A stretch of DNA of 64,000 nucleotides from an uncultured bacterium (GTDB lineage: Bacteria > Pseudomonadota > Gammaproteobacteria > Burkholderiales > Burkholderiaceae_E), in assembly GCA_903907905.1 (NCBI GenBank), contig CAIVPX010000052.1:120727-184726 (forward strand). Direction: 5' to 3'. The notes below the pieces were generated by a model. The model saw only the letters and a list, made by a program, of their open reading frames with translations. It was not told the DNA's origin and ran no database searches. Position numbers and translations under genes: made by a program. Below, in pieces: positions 29,701 to 38,086 of the stretch (its first letter is position 1; each line of letters opens with the position of its first letter).

Positions 29701-29962
29701 CATCATCATGACCTCCATGGCGTTCGGACTCGGCGTTCTGCCTCTGTTCAAGGCGAGCGGTGCCGGTTCGGCAAGTCAACGCGCCATCGGAACCGGCGTG
29801 CTGGGCGGCACCATCACCGGCACGGTATTGGCTATTTTCTTCGTGCCGATCTTCTTCGTGATCATCCGCCGCATCTTCAAGGGCAGCACGCGTCAGCATG
29901 ACGTCCAGGCCCTCAAGCAGTCCGAGCGCGAAGCGGCTTCAGGCCCGGGAGCACGGCCATGA
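26795..29962 (+). CDS. RND efflux pump inner-membrane transporter (AcrB/HAE1 family)
   Basis: 1055-residue proton-driven multidrug exporter of the HAE1 type. The N-terminal MAKFFIDRPIFAWVIALFIIVGG is classic. Proton-relay residues are conserved: Asp407 and Asp408 in GIVVDDAIVVVENVER and Lys936 in GLSAKNAILIIEFAKEL. Twelve membrane helices and two large periplasmic loops are readable, and the RND repeats end with a basic C-terminal tail. It sits between the adaptor (9 nt) and the outer-membrane factor (4-nt ATGA overlap), a full tripartite operon. The substrate range cannot be deduced. All functional residues are intact, so the pump should be active. Confidence 0.97.
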   Translation: MAKFFIDRPIFAWVIALFIIVGGCVAIVQLPVAQYPPVAPPSIVVTAVYPGASARTLEESVISVIEQEMNGSPGLIYMESITQSNGLGTITLSFQPGTNADLAQVDVQNRLSRATPRLPQAVTQQGVRVEKSRSNFLLFAILYSDDGSRNPVELGDYASRSVLPEIQRVPGVGQAQLFGTEQAMRIWIDPQKLVAYNLSAADVNTAIRQQNAQVSSGSIGELPIVAGQGISANVVVTGQLGTTQQFGDIVLKANPDGSTVRLRDVARVELNAQTFATSARLNGRPSTGIGVQLSPSGNALATADAIRARMAQLAPYFPPGVKWEIPYDSSRFVRISIGQVVQTLFEAVGLVFLVMYLFLQSWRYTLIPTLVVPVALLGTFATLIALGYSINVLTMFGMVLVIGIVVDDAIVVVENVERIMSQEGLSPREATRKAMDQIQGAIIGVTVVLVSVFVPLAFFAGSTGNIYRQFATVMVASIGFSAFLALSLTPALCATLLKPVEAGHHMARRGPFGLFNRFFDSTAKGYGGMVGAMLKRAPWYLVLYASIIGAAVHVYNRLPTSFLPSEDQGSILVNVQLPPGATLDRTRGVIEQIEAWMLKQPEVQSMVGVLGFSFSGQGQNAALAFVTLKDWKERPGPEQSAQALAARAFGALMPIRDAFIFPLSPPPIPELGVAAGFSFRLQDRGGAGRDALIAARNQLLGMAAQSKVLAQVRPDGLEDAPQLQVDIDRDLANALGVSFEAINLTLSTALGSAYVNDFPSRGRLQRVIVQADAPARMQPEDLLRLNVISNQGKAVPLSAFATTRWIMGATQMVRYNGYPSMRISGGPAPGYSTGAAMAEMERLAQQLPNGFGFEWTGQSREEKLAGSQAMVLYGFAILAVFLCLAALYESWSIPFAVITVVPLGVLGVLVATLLRGYANDIYFQVGLITIIGLSAKNAILIIEFAKELQEQGKSAMEAAIEAAHLRFRPIIMTSMAFGLGVLPLFKASGAGSASQRAIGTGVLGGTITGTVLAIFFVPIFFVIIRRIFKGSTRQHDVQALKQSEREAASGPGARP

Positions 29963-31353
29963 TCCAACTCCGCAAGCTTGCACTGGCCCTCACGCTTGCC
30001 AGCACGCTGGCGGGCTGCGCCTCCACGCCCTTCTACCTCAGGCCCCCGGCGCCGGTACCGGTTCATTTCCCCGAACGGTCCGCCGACGACGGCAAGGCGG
30101 CCACCGAATTGCCCTGGCGCGAGTTCTTCGCCGATGAAACCTTGCGCAGCCTGATCGAGGCGGCGCTTGCCAACAACCGTGACCTTCGAATCGCCCTGCT
30201 CAACATCGAACAGGCGCGTGCGCAGCTGGGCCTGCGCGAGGCCGACAGGCTGCCCACCGTTGGCGCGGGCATCAGTGCGTCGACCGCCCCTCAGGCCAAC
30301 GGCACCAATGCGCGCAGCATTACGGCGGGCCTGCAATTTACTGCCTGGGAGCTCGACTTCTTCGGTCGCTTGTCGGCGTTGAGCGAAGTCGCCCGCGCAC
30401 AGTGGCTCGCCACAGACGAGGCTCGCAAGGCCACTCAAATCACGCTGGTGGCTGCGGTGGCCACCGCGTGGCTCAATCTGGCAGCTGACGAAGAGCTGCT
30501 CGCACTCACCGCCCAGACCCTTGAAACCCGCGAGGAGTCGCTTCGGCTGACCCGGCTACGCTTTGACAACGGTGCTGCCTCCGAGCTCGACTTCCGCCAG
30601 GCGCAGTCATTGGCCGAATCAGCGAAAGTGGTGCTGGCCCAACTGCAACGGCAACGGGCACTGGATCGCAACGCCCTGGTCCTGCTGGTGGGCGGCGGCA
30701 TTGCGACCGCTCCGGCGCAGCCGCCCCGGCTGGCTGACATCACCCTTGCCGACGTGCCAGCCGGCTTGCCATCAGACGTGCTGGTCCAGAGGCCGGACAT
30801 CAAGCAGGCCGAACTGCTTCTGATCGCCGCGAACGCCAATATCGGCGCAGCCCGCGCGGCCTTCCTGCCGCGCATCTCGCTCACCGGCGGCTTTGGCTCG
30901 GTCAGTCGCGATCTGTCAGGGCTCTTTGCCGGCGGCAGCTGGGGCTTCACGGTGGCGCCGCAGTTGCTTGCGCCCATCTTCGATGCGGGCCGTAATGAGG
31001 CGGCCCTGCGCTCGGCAAGCGTTTCGCGCGACATCGCCCTCACGCAGTACGAGCGCGCCATCCAGAGCGCCTTCCGGGAGGTGGCTGATGCCCTCGCGGG
31101 GCGCAGCACCTTCATCGATCAGTTGCGGGCGCAGGCGCAGGTGGCCGAGGCCGAAGCGGCCCGGCTGCACCTGGCCACGCTGCGTTACGAAAACGGCATC
31201 GCAAGCTATCTTGATTTGCTCGATGCCCAGCGGTCGCTGTTCAGCGCCCGCCAGGCCGTCATCCAGACCCGCCTGCAGCAACTGCAGAACCAGGTGCTGC
31301 TCTACCGCTCGCTGGGCGGCGGTTGGAGCCCTGCCGAGCGGCCCGCGTCCTAG
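29959..31353 (+). CDS. RND efflux outer-membrane factor (NodT/OprM family lipoprotein)
   Basis: 464-residue TolC-like channel. The lipobox LAGC (Cys20) marks an outer-membrane lipoprotein. Two similar halves are visible, each with a DLRIALLNIEQARAQLG-type coiled-coil helix. Further family parts are WELDFFGRL, VLVQRPDIKQAELLLIAANANIGAARAAFLP, FDAGRNEAALR and LRYENGIASYLDLLDAQRSLFSAR. Its start overlaps the pump stop by 4 nt. Its 3' end overlaps by 4 nt the end of the converging hydroxyacid dehydrogenase gene, leaving no room for a separate terminator between them. Confidence 0.95.
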   Translation: MIQLRKLALALTLASTLAGCASTPFYLRPPAPVPVHFPERSADDGKAATELPWREFFADETLRSLIEAALANNRDLRIALLNIEQARAQLGLREADRLPTVGAGISASTAPQANGTNARSITAGLQFTAWELDFFGRLSALSEVARAQWLATDEARKATQITLVAAVATAWLNLAADEELLALTAQTLETREESLRLTRLRFDNGAASELDFRQAQSLAESAKVVLAQLQRQRALDRNALVLLVGGGIATAPAQPPRLADITLADVPAGLPSDVLVQRPDIKQAELLLIAANANIGAARAAFLPRISLTGGFGSVSRDLSGLFAGGSWGFTVAPQLLAPIFDAGRNEAALRSASVSRDIALTQYERAIQSAFREVADALAGRSTFIDQLRAQAQVAEAEAARLHLATLRYENGIASYLDLLDAQRSLFSARQAVIQTRLQQLQNQVLLYRSLGGGWSPAERPAS

Positions 31354-32378
31354 GTGAGCGAACGTCGACGGGCCAGACGCTGCTCGAATACCGGCCAGAC
31401 CTCCGGGTTGACGATGCGCTCGGGCTTGCCGCCCTGCAGCGTCAACACAATCTGATCGGCCGCCCAGGCGGCCATTCGCCGGCGCGCCTCGATCGTGACC
31501 CCTGCACAATGGTAGGTGGCCACCACCCGCTCGTGATGCAGCAGCGGATCATCGAGCGCGGGCGGCTCCACCTGCCAGACATCCAGGCCTGCCGCGGCGA
31601 GATGCCCCGACTGCAGCGCTGCAAGCAAGGCCGGTTCATCATGGATGCCGCCCCGCGCCGTATTGATGAAATAGGCACCCGCCTTCATCGTTGCGAATGC
31701 AGCCGCATCGAACAGCCCGAGCGTCGTTTCATCTCGCGGGCAATGCACGCTCACCACATCCGACGACGCAAGCAGTGCTTCGAAGCTCACCGACTGCGCC
31801 CCGCGCGCGGCAACCTCTGCGACTGACAGCAGTGGATCGAAAGCCAGCACCTGCATCTCGAAGGCGGCAGCAAGCCGTGCCAATCGCCGGCCGACGTTGC
31901 CGAGCCCGACGATACCCAGGCACTTCCCCGTGATTTCCTCGCCCATGAAGTATTCGCGCGAAAAGCCTCGGTCATGACGAAGCCGACGATCGCACAAGCT
32001 GATCCGGTGGGTGATATCGATCATCAGACCGATCGCGGCCTCGGCGACCGACTGGGCGTTGGCGCCGGTCTGGTTCAGCACCAGCACGCCGGCCGCCGTG
32101 CACGCGGGAACATCCACGGTATCGAAGCCCGCGCCGCCGGCCGACACACAGAGCAGCCCGGGACAACGCGCCAGCAGGGGACCGCGGGCGTGGAAGGGTG
32201 CAGGCAACTCATCGCGCGACGACGAGATCTGGTAGACGTCAGCTTGCTCCAGCGACGCCCAGGCCAGACCCTGGTCGCCACGGTGATCGAAGGTGTCGAG
32301 CAAGAGCTCAGACTCAAGCGCGAGACGCTCGGCAAACGCCGCGTGGTGCCACAGACTGGTCCGTGCAATCCGGAACAT
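31350..32378 (-). CDS. D-2-hydroxyacid dehydrogenase (NAD-binding)
   Basis: 342-residue oxidoreductase of the D-isomer-specific family. It shows SAGGAGFDTVDVPACTAAGV, NQTGANAQSVAEAAIGLM, the NAD motif GIVGLGNVGRRLARLAAAF, NTARGGIHDEPALLAAL with the substrate Arg, VWQVEPPALDDPLL with the acid residue, and the catalytic His in ATYHCAGVT (usually TPHxAGxT). ATG 32378 with GAGGA 7 nt upstream is preferred to the longer reading from 32417. It is divergent from a TauD-like dioxygenase gene, so it may process that enzyme's hydroxylated product (inference). Related but not close to the copy at 16833-17807. Confidence 0.88.
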   Translation of the reverse strand: MFRIARTSLWHHAAFAERLALESELLLDTFDHRGDQGLAWASLEQADVYQISSSRDELPAPFHARGPLLARCPGLLCVSAGGAGFDTVDVPACTAAGVLVLNQTGANAQSVAEAAIGLMIDITHRISLCDRRLRHDRGFSREYFMGEEITGKCLGIVGLGNVGRRLARLAAAFEMQVLAFDPLLSVAEVAARGAQSVSFEALLASSDVVSVHCPRDETTLGLFDAAAFATMKAGAYFINTARGGIHDEPALLAALQSGHLAAAGLDVWQVEPPALDDPLLHHERVVATYHCAGVTIEARRRMAAWAADQIVLTLQGGKPERIVNPEVWPVFEQRLARRRSLT

Positions 32379-32533
32379 GAACGTGTCCTCTTCAAGGTCG
32401 AGCGCCCAACCGATCAAGCCCGGGGCACGGCGCTAACGGGTATCCCACTGATCATCGCATGCGCGACGACCGGGTGTAACTCAGGCTATCATCCCCGCGA
32501 AACGAGGCGCATAGCGCCCCCAAGGAGACGGCC
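32379..32533. promoter_or_regulatory. Divergent promoter region
   Basis: 155 nt between the hydroxyacid dehydrogenase and the TauD-like dioxygenase genes; promoters for both are expected here. No confident motif recognised. Confidence 0.35.
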
Positions 32534-33451
32534 GTGACCGGCATCACAGTGACCCCATCATCACAGTACCCCTTTGGTTGCCGCATTGACGGCATCGAGA
32601 TCGGACGGGGTATCGACGATGCCAGCTTTCGTGTCGTGCAAGAGGCGCTCCATCGCCATCTGGTGGTGGTGGTGTCGGGCACCCCTTACGACGCGCCTCG
32701 CCTGATCGAATTCGGCAGCCGTCTGGGCCCGCTGGAAATCAGCGTGGCCAAGTCCTTTCACCATGGCGCCTACCCGGCGGTCACAGTGCTCTCCAATCGC
32801 ACGCTTGACGGCAAGCCCGAGGGCGCCTCGGATGCTGGCCAAATGTGGCACACCGACATGTCCTACAACCGGATCGCAGGACGCGCGTCGGTGCTGCATG
32901 CCCATCAGGTGCCCTTTCGTGACGGCAAGCCCCTCGGCGATACCGCATTCCGCGACATGCACGCTGCGTACGAGTCGCTCCCCTCAGATATGCGCGAGCG
33001 CCTCGATCAGCTCGAAGCGGTTCACGAATTCGAAAAGATCTGGACTCAGATGCGGGCGCGGCCGGGATCGACCCGCCCGCCCTACACCGATGCACAGCGT
33101 CAGCAAAAACCGCCAGTCGTGCACCCGGTCGTCCTGCGTCACCCCTGGACGGGGCGCAAGGCGTTATATGTCAACCGCGGGCTGACGCAGCGAATCCTCG
33201 GCATGGCCCCGGACGAAAGTAGCCAGATGCTCGAGTTTCTGTTCGGCCACAGCGAGCACCCGCGCTTTGAGTTCCGCCAGCACTGGCGGGTCGGCGACAC
33301 GCTCATCTGGGACAACTGCGCCACCATTCACCTCGCCACCGGGGGCTACGGCAACGACACCCCCCGGGTCATGATTCGAACCCAAGTGCTGGGCGACGAG
33401 GCCCGCTACCGTCACGCCAATGGCGAGTTGGGCAATCGCGCCCTGATCTGA
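32534..33451 (+). CDS. TauD/TfdA-family Fe(II)/2-oxoglutarate-dependent dioxygenase
   Basis: 305-residue cytoplasmic dioxygenase that would hydroxylate an organic acid with O2 and 2-oxoglutarate, releasing CO2 and succinate. The iron-binding facial triad is visible: His106 and Asp108 in MWHTDMSYN and distal His266 in CATIHLATGG. An Arg at 278 or 282 probably binds 2-oxoglutarate. The start is a GTG at 32534 preceded by CAAGGAGA. A Bug receptor gene follows after 18 nt. A second dioxygenase with the same WHTDMSY, DGKPLG and HP...LY signatures is encoded at 59203-60105. True taurine dioxygenase activity is not implied. Confidence 0.9.
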   Translation: MTGITVTPSSQYPFGCRIDGIEIGRGIDDASFRVVQEALHRHLVVVVSGTPYDAPRLIEFGSRLGPLEISVAKSFHHGAYPAVTVLSNRTLDGKPEGASDAGQMWHTDMSYNRIAGRASVLHAHQVPFRDGKPLGDTAFRDMHAAYESLPSDMRERLDQLEAVHEFEKIWTQMRARPGSTRPPYTDAQRQQKPPVVHPVVLRHPWTGRKALYVNRGLTQRILGMAPDESSQMLEFLFGHSEHPRFEFRQHWRVGDTLIWDNCATIHLATGGYGNDTPRVMIRTQVLGDEARYRHANGELGNRALI

Positions 33452-33469
33452 CTCTGGAGACGACCGCAC

Positions 33470-34498
33470 ATGAACACCCTTTCCCGCCTGAACCCGACTT
33501 CTGCCCAAGCCTGTTCCCGTCGTCGAGCCGTTGTGCTCGGCGCAAGCTTCGCCGCGGCCTTGGCCGCCGGCCTCGTCAGCGGCGCAGCGATGGCACAGCC
33601 CTACCCCAACCGGGCCGTCCGGGTGATCGTGCCCTACACGGCCGGAGGCCCCACCGACCTGATGGCGCGCGCGGTCGCCAAGGAAATGTCGGCCATCACG
33701 GGTCAACCCGTGGTGGTGGAAAACCGCGGCGGCGCGGGCGGGACCATTGGCGCGGCCGCGGTCGCGCGATCAACCCCCGACGGCTACACGCTCGTAGTCA
33801 ACGGTACCTTCGCGCACATTCTCAACCCCACCCTCATGCCCAAGACTGCCGGTTACGTGCCGGAGGACCTGGCCGCCATCGGCATGTTCGCGCGCAGCCC
33901 CATGATTCTCGTGGTGGCCCCGACGCTGGGGGTGAAGTCGGTGGCCGAACTGATCGCGCTCGCCAAGTCCCAGGGCGGCAAGCTCACCTACTCATCCGCC
34001 GGCCCGGCGAGCAACCCGCACCTGGCCACCGAACTTTTCAAGGCGCTCGCAGGGGTTGAGCTCGAGCACATTCCGTACAAGGGCGTGTCGGCCACTGTAC
34101 CCGACCTGGTCAGCGGCCGCGTGCCGGTAGCCTTTGGCAGCCCGTCGCTGGCCGAACCGCTGATCAAGGACAACCGGGTGATTCCGCTGGCGGTCACCTC
34201 AGCCAAACGAGTAGCCGGTCATGAGCAGTTGCCGACCCTGCAGGAAGCCGGTGTGAAGGATTACGTCTTCGAGTCCAGCTATGTGATGATGGCCCCGGTC
34301 AAGACGCCGCCCGACATCCTCGTGCGTCTCAATCAGCTCTTGCAGCAGTCGCTGGCCCACGCCGAGACCCAGAAGTCCATGAAGGGGCTGGGTCTCGAGA
34401 CCGTGCAGAACAGCCTGGACCAAGCCGAGCAGTACATCCGCGACGAGCGGGCTCGCTGGGATGTGGTACTCAAGAAAATCGACCTGAAGCTCGAGTAA
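33470..34498 (+). CDS. Bug/TctC-family periplasmic solute receptor
   Basis: 342-residue secreted receptor. The leader carries a Tat-like twin-arginine segment (SRRRAVVLGASFAAAL) and ends near GAAMAQP. Core motifs: YPNRAVRVIVPYTAGGPTD, VVVENRGGAGGTIGAAAVARSTPDGYT, IPYKGVSATVPDLVSGRV and LQEAGVKDYVF. It starts 18 nt after the dioxygenase gene, so the two are an operon. The ligand may be the dioxygenase substrate (inference). Confidence 0.92.
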   Translation: MNTLSRLNPTSAQACSRRRAVVLGASFAAALAAGLVSGAAMAQPYPNRAVRVIVPYTAGGPTDLMARAVAKEMSAITGQPVVVENRGGAGGTIGAAAVARSTPDGYTLVVNGTFAHILNPTLMPKTAGYVPEDLAAIGMFARSPMILVVAPTLGVKSVAELIALAKSQGGKLTYSSAGPASNPHLATELFKALAGVELEHIPYKGVSATVPDLVSGRVPVAFGSPSLAEPLIKDNRVIPLAVTSAKRVAGHEQLPTLQEAGVKDYVFESSYVMMAPVKTPPDILVRLNQLLQQSLAHAETQKSMKGLGLETVQNSLDQAEQYIRDERARWDVVLKKIDLKLE

Positions 34499-34510
34499 GG
34501 CTGCCGCCCA

Positions 34511-34547
34511 GCGCCCCCCTGCGCACCTTGTCGGCAGGTGCGGGCGC
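34511..34547. terminator. Bidirectional hairpin between convergent genes
   Basis: CGCACCT (34522-34528) pairs perfectly with AGGTGCG (34536-34542) around a 7-nt loop. Outer GCGCCC (34511-34516) can pair with GGGCGC (34542-34547). It lies in the 67-nt gap between the converging Bug and AMDase-fold genes. There is no T-run, so it would be a GC-rich, possibly Rho-assisted terminator. Confidence 0.5.
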
Positions 34548-34565
34548 CCCGCCAGGCCCGCCCCT

Positions 34566-35318
34566 TCAGTGGCGCTCCAGCAGCGGCCCGAAGCCGCTCA
34601 TCTTGTCCGATATGCCGCTGGCCCGAAGCGCGTGCCAGTAGATGGCCGTGTTGATCGCCAGCACCGGCTTGCGAAGCCACCATTCGGCCTGCGGCGCCAG
34701 GCGCGCCATGGCCAGATTGGTGCCCACCTGCACCAGACCGTCGATATCATCGCCGTCGAGCGCTTTGAGGGCTTGTGCGAGTTCGGCCTCGGTGACATGC
34801 GCGATATGCACCGGGCTGTCGCAGCGAAGACCCATGATCCGCTTGACCTGATAGCCCGCTTCCTCAAAGAAGCGTACGACGTTCTGGTCGCCCACCGGCT
34901 GGTAGGGCGTGAGCACCGCGATGGTTTTCATGCCAAGGGTATCGAGTGCCGCACCACACGCCTCCGACCCCATGGAAACTGGCAGACCCGTGAGCGATTC
35001 AAGCTGCTTTTTCAGGTCGCGGCTCGCCTGCAAGCCGTTCCAGAATGTTTCGGCTGAAATGCCGAGCACCAGCCGGTCAGGCTCGCAGGACATCACCGAC
35101 TCGACTGCCTCATCCTGCGCGGCAGCGATCAGTTCGATGAGACGGTTGAAATCGTCGTTGCTGTTGAGCGCGATGTTGGGAATGCGAATGCGGCTGATAT
35201 GGCTGGTGACACCCGCTGGCGCCATCGCATCAAACTCGGGCTGAACGCTGGTGTTGGTCGACGGGACCAGCACGCCGAACTTCGCGCGCCAGCCCAGCGA
35301 ATCACGGGTCTTGGACAT
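34566..35318 (-). CDS. Maleate isomerase/arylmalonate decarboxylase-fold protein lacking both catalytic cysteines
   Basis: 250-residue cytoplasmic protein of the Asp/Glu racemase superfamily. The start RAKFGVLVPSTNTSVQPEFDAMAP and the end KPVLAINTAIYWHALRASGI are characteristic of maleate isomerase/arylmalonate decarboxylase (AMDase) proteins. The active sites are changed. Aligned with the homologue at 56470-57192, the first catalytic Cys position is Ser88 (GISAETF) and the second is Gly199 (QVGTN). The usual Cys-based proton transfer is therefore not possible, and another chemistry or a binding role is likely. It converges on the dioxygenase-Bug operon. Confidence 0.8.
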   Translation of the reverse strand: MSKTRDSLGWRAKFGVLVPSTNTSVQPEFDAMAPAGVTSHISRIRIPNIALNSNDDFNRLIELIAAAQDEAVESVMSCEPDRLVLGISAETFWNGLQASRDLKKQLESLTGLPVSMGSEACGAALDTLGMKTIAVLTPYQPVGDQNVVRFFEEAGYQVKRIMGLRCDSPVHIAHVTEAELAQALKALDGDDIDGLVQVGTNLAMARLAPQAEWWLRKPVLAINTAIYWHALRASGISDKMSGFGPLLERH

Positions 35319-35410
35319 GTCGATTACTCAAAGGGGTTGGCAGATCAGAACGGGATCCGGCGACCGCACGAGCGGCGTGCACTCGGGCGCACCGCACCAC
35401 CAGTGTGCCC

Positions 35411-36640
35411 TCAGTCGGCACTCTGGTCGAGTTTCTGCCGCCGCCAGAGCATCGGAAACCAGCGTATCCACAGCAAAGTCACGATCGCCCCGGCAACAGC
35501 GCCGCTGACCACTGCGGGCATGGCCCCAAGCCAGTGGGCCGCCATGCCGCAGCGGAAATCGCCCAGCTGGTTGGACGCTGTCACCGCAACCGAGTTGAAG
35601 GCGCTGACTCGCCCGCGCATGGCATCAGGGGTATCGATCTGCACCATGGTCTGACGAATCACGACACTGATCATGTCGGCAGCACCGCTCACGGCCAGCG
35701 CACACAGCGATAGCATCAGGTTGGTGGACAGGCCGAACACGATCAGCGACAAGGCGAAGACAAGCACGCCGCCAAACATGAACCGTCCGACGTGGCGCTG
35801 CAGCGACCAGTGCGCCAACGCTACCGACACCACCAACGCCCCCACCGCAGGGGCCGCGCGCAGCAGGCCCAGGCCCCAGGCGTCAACCTGCAGAACATCC
35901 TTGGCGAACACCGGCATCAAGCCGGTCACACTGGCCAGCAGAACCACGAACAGGTCGAGGGTGATTGAGCCCAGCAACTCGGGCCTGCGCCAGATGAAGG
36001 CCGCGCCGCCCAGCATCTCGCCCAAGGACCGTGGCCTGGCAGGCGGCGCACGAAACTCGTAGCGCACTCGCTGAAAGAACACCCCGGCCAGCGCACAGAC
36101 CAGTACGCAGAGCGCGTAAACCGGCACCGCCCCCGCGATGAGCACCAGGCCACCGAGCGCTGGGGCCACGATGAACATGGCCTGCGAGCCCGCACTGCTC
36201 AAGGCCACCGCGCGCGCAAGCATGGAGGGCGGCACCAGCAATCCGGGAAGGGCCTGCTGAGCAGTCATCTGAAAGGGCCGCACCAAGCCAAGCAGCAGAC
36301 AAACCGTGAGCAGCAGCCATACTGACATTGCATCGATCATCGAGGCGAGGAGCAGCGCAAGGCCCATGGCTGTCATGGAGATCATGACCACTACCAGAAT
36401 ACGACGCCGATCAATGCGATCGGCAAGGTCACCGGCGAAAATAAAGGACAGCAGCGAGGGCAAAAACTGCAGCAGTCCGGCCATGCCGAGATACCAGGCG
36501 CTGCCAGTGATCTCGTAGAGCTCCCACGAAATGACCAGGGCGAATAACTGATTGGCTGCGGTTGCGGCCAAACGCCCAAGCCAGAAATTGCGGAAGGCCG
36601 GGATGGCGAGGAGTCGGTCGTCGTTCATCGGGAGTCGCAT
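35411..36640 (-). CDS. MFS transporter (MFS_3/enterobactin-exporter-like)
   Basis: About 409 residues with roughly twelve hydrophobic segments. The N-terminal FRNFWLGRLAATAANQLFALVISWELYEITGS and the ADLADRIDRRRILV loop between helices 2 and 3 match the exporter group that includes EntS-like proteins. In the second half RGRVSAFNSVAVTASNQLGDF is the corresponding conserved part. Two in-frame ATGs (36640 and 36628) are possible starts and neither has a strong ribosome site; the upstream reading to 36733 is not family-like. The gene is single, with nothing nearby to suggest a substrate. Confidence 0.85.
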   Translation of the reverse strand: MRLPMNDDRLLAIPAFRNFWLGRLAATAANQLFALVISWELYEITGSAWYLGMAGLLQFLPSLLSFIFAGDLADRIDRRRILVVVMISMTAMGLALLLASMIDAMSVWLLLTVCLLLGLVRPFQMTAQQALPGLLVPPSMLARAVALSSAGSQAMFIVAPALGGLVLIAGAVPVYALCVLVCALAGVFFQRVRYEFRAPPARPRSLGEMLGGAAFIWRRPELLGSITLDLFVVLLASVTGLMPVFAKDVLQVDAWGLGLLRAAPAVGALVVSVALAHWSLQRHVGRFMFGGVLVFALSLIVFGLSTNLMLSLCALAVSGAADMISVVIRQTMVQIDTPDAMRGRVSAFNSVAVTASNQLGDFRCGMAAHWLGAMPAVVSGAVAGAIVTLLWIRWFPMLWRRQKLDQSAD

Positions 36641-36751
36641 TATCGCCCGAGCGGCAAAACCGCGTTGGGCCAGGCCCACCTGCCCCCTAGGCTCGCAGTC
36701 GCGAAACCCGACGCGAGTAACCGGGCCACGCACCCACCCGGCTCGTCCGCC

Positions 36752-37546
36752 TCAAGTGCCCGAAACCCGGGCGCGCGGCGATGGCGCCGATCGCATGGCT
36801 ACCCGCATGGCCTCACCCACCAGCAGCACCGCCGGCCCATCTCCGAGTTGGGCGACCAGGTCGGGCAAATGCGACAACTGCCCGGCGAGATGGCGCTCAT
36901 CGGGCAGCGAGGCATGCTCAACCAGAAGCACCGGTGTCGAGGGATCCATCCCCTGCGCGAGCAACCCGTCCCGAGTGGTGACCGCGTCGCGGGCCGCCAT
37001 GTACAGCGCGCTCGTGTCCGATGCGGCCACGGTACGCGCCCAGTCCGACGTACCCTCAGTCCGCCCCACCCTGGGGGTAACAAAGCTCACGCTGCGACTG
37101 AGGCCGCGATGGGTGAGGGGCACCTGAGTCGCCGCACTGGCGGCAAGCGCTGCGGTCACGCCGGGGACGATCTCGAAGTCAACCCCGGCCTCGCGCAGCG
37201 CATCAATTTCTTCCTGCGCCCGCCCGAACAGCATGGGATCACCACCCTTGAGTCGAACCACGCAGTCATGCCGGCGCGCGGCCGCCAGCAGACGCCGGCA
37301 GATGAAGCGCTGATCGGTCGACCGGCCGCCACTGCGCTTGCCAACATCCACCAGAATGGCCCCGCAGGCCAGCGCGAGCGTATCGGGGTGAACCAACGCA
37401 TCGTGCAGCACGATGTCGGCCTGACCGAGCAGGCGCGCCGCTCGAATGGTGAGCAGATCGGGGGCCCCCGGACCGGCGCCGACAAGGTAAACCTTGCCGC
37501 TCACACGAGCCGTCCCGCGAACGAAGCCAAGCGCACCCAATGACAC
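36752..37546 (-). CDS. cobA: Uroporphyrinogen-III C-methyltransferase (SUMT)
   Basis: 264-residue methyltransferase making precorrin-2 from uroporphyrinogen III with two S-adenosylmethionine, the first committed step to siroheme and B12. Motifs: VYLVGAGPGAPDLLTIRAARLL (residues ~19-40), VVRLKGGDPMLFGRAQEE, VPGVTAALAASAATQVPLTHRGLSRSV and ALYMAARDA. It lacks the CysG dehydrogenase/ferrochelatase half. Start is a GTG at 37546, 21 nt after the DUF934 gene stop. Last gene of the leftward cysI-DUF934-cobA cluster, so it most likely supplies siroheme for the sulfite reductase. Confidence 0.93.
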   Translation of the reverse strand: MSLGALGFVRGTARVSGKVYLVGAGPGAPDLLTIRAARLLGQADIVLHDALVHPDTLALACGAILVDVGKRSGGRSTDQRFICRRLLAAARRHDCVVRLKGGDPMLFGRAQEEIDALREAGVDFEIVPGVTAALAASAATQVPLTHRGLSRSVSFVTPRVGRTEGTSDWARTVAASDTSALYMAARDAVTTRDGLLAQGMDPSTPVLLVEHASLPDERHLAGQLSHLPDLVAQLGDGPAVLLVGEAMRVAMRSAPSPRARVSGT

Positions 37547-37567
37547 CTCACGAGCCTGCTGGCCACG

Positions 37568-38086
37568 TCAGCGCGCGACAACCGAGTTGCCGGCACCACG
37601 TCGGCGAAACAGGGGAATCGGCTGATCAGCGCTCGCCTGGTAGGTCTCCGAGAAGTCGGCAAAGGCCGCCAAGGCACGCGTGCTGTCCTGATCGCCACGA
37701 AGTGCGAAAGCGTCGAAGCCCACCCGGGCGAGGTAGTGCAGCTGATCGATCAGCACGTCGCCCACCGCACGCAGTTCGCCGCGCCAGCCCAATCGCTGCC
37801 GCAACAGGTAGGCGGACGAGTAGCCACGGCCATCGGTGAACTGCGCAAAGCGAACCGCAATGAGACTCAGCCGCTGCAGGTCCTGCGCGATGAGGAAGGG
37901 GTCATCGCTCGGCTCGAGCAGGACGCCCAGGTCGCCCGAACGCGACACCAGCGCGTCGCGGTGAGCCAGCCACTCGGTGAGCGGGATGAGAAGCGCCGCA
38001 TCGGACGGCTGGTCAGCGATTGAGGCCGGGTCAGGCTTGAGCCAATGATCCTGAGCCAGCGCCCGCCCGCGAATCAGCTTTTCCAT
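37568..38086 (-). CDS. DUF934 family protein associated with sulfite reduction
   Basis: 172-residue protein of a family encoded next to cysI in many proteobacteria and thought to act in sulfite reduction, perhaps in electron supply. Recognisable parts are LIPLTEWLAHRDAL, GVLLEPSDDP, DLQRLSLIAVRFAQFTDGRGYSSAYLLRQRLGWRGELRAVGDVLIDQLHYLARVGF and FSETYQASADQP. The ATG at 38086 overlaps the 3' end of cysI by 56 nt in another frame. The exact biochemical role is not established. Confidence 0.9.
   Translation of the reverse strand: MEKLIRGRALAQDHWLKPDPASIADQPSDAALLIPLTEWLAHRDALVSRSGDLGVLLEPSDDPFLIAQDLQRLSLIAVRFAQFTDGRGYSSAYLLRQRLGWRGELRAVGDVLIDQLHYLARVGFDAFALRGDQDSTRALAAFADFSETYQASADQPIPLFRRRGAGNSVVAR

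Noticed and set aside
38031..38086. Possible frameshift between cysI and DUF934
   Set aside because: The 56-nt overlap is between two full-length, intact proteins in different frames; a normal overlapping gene pair, not an error.
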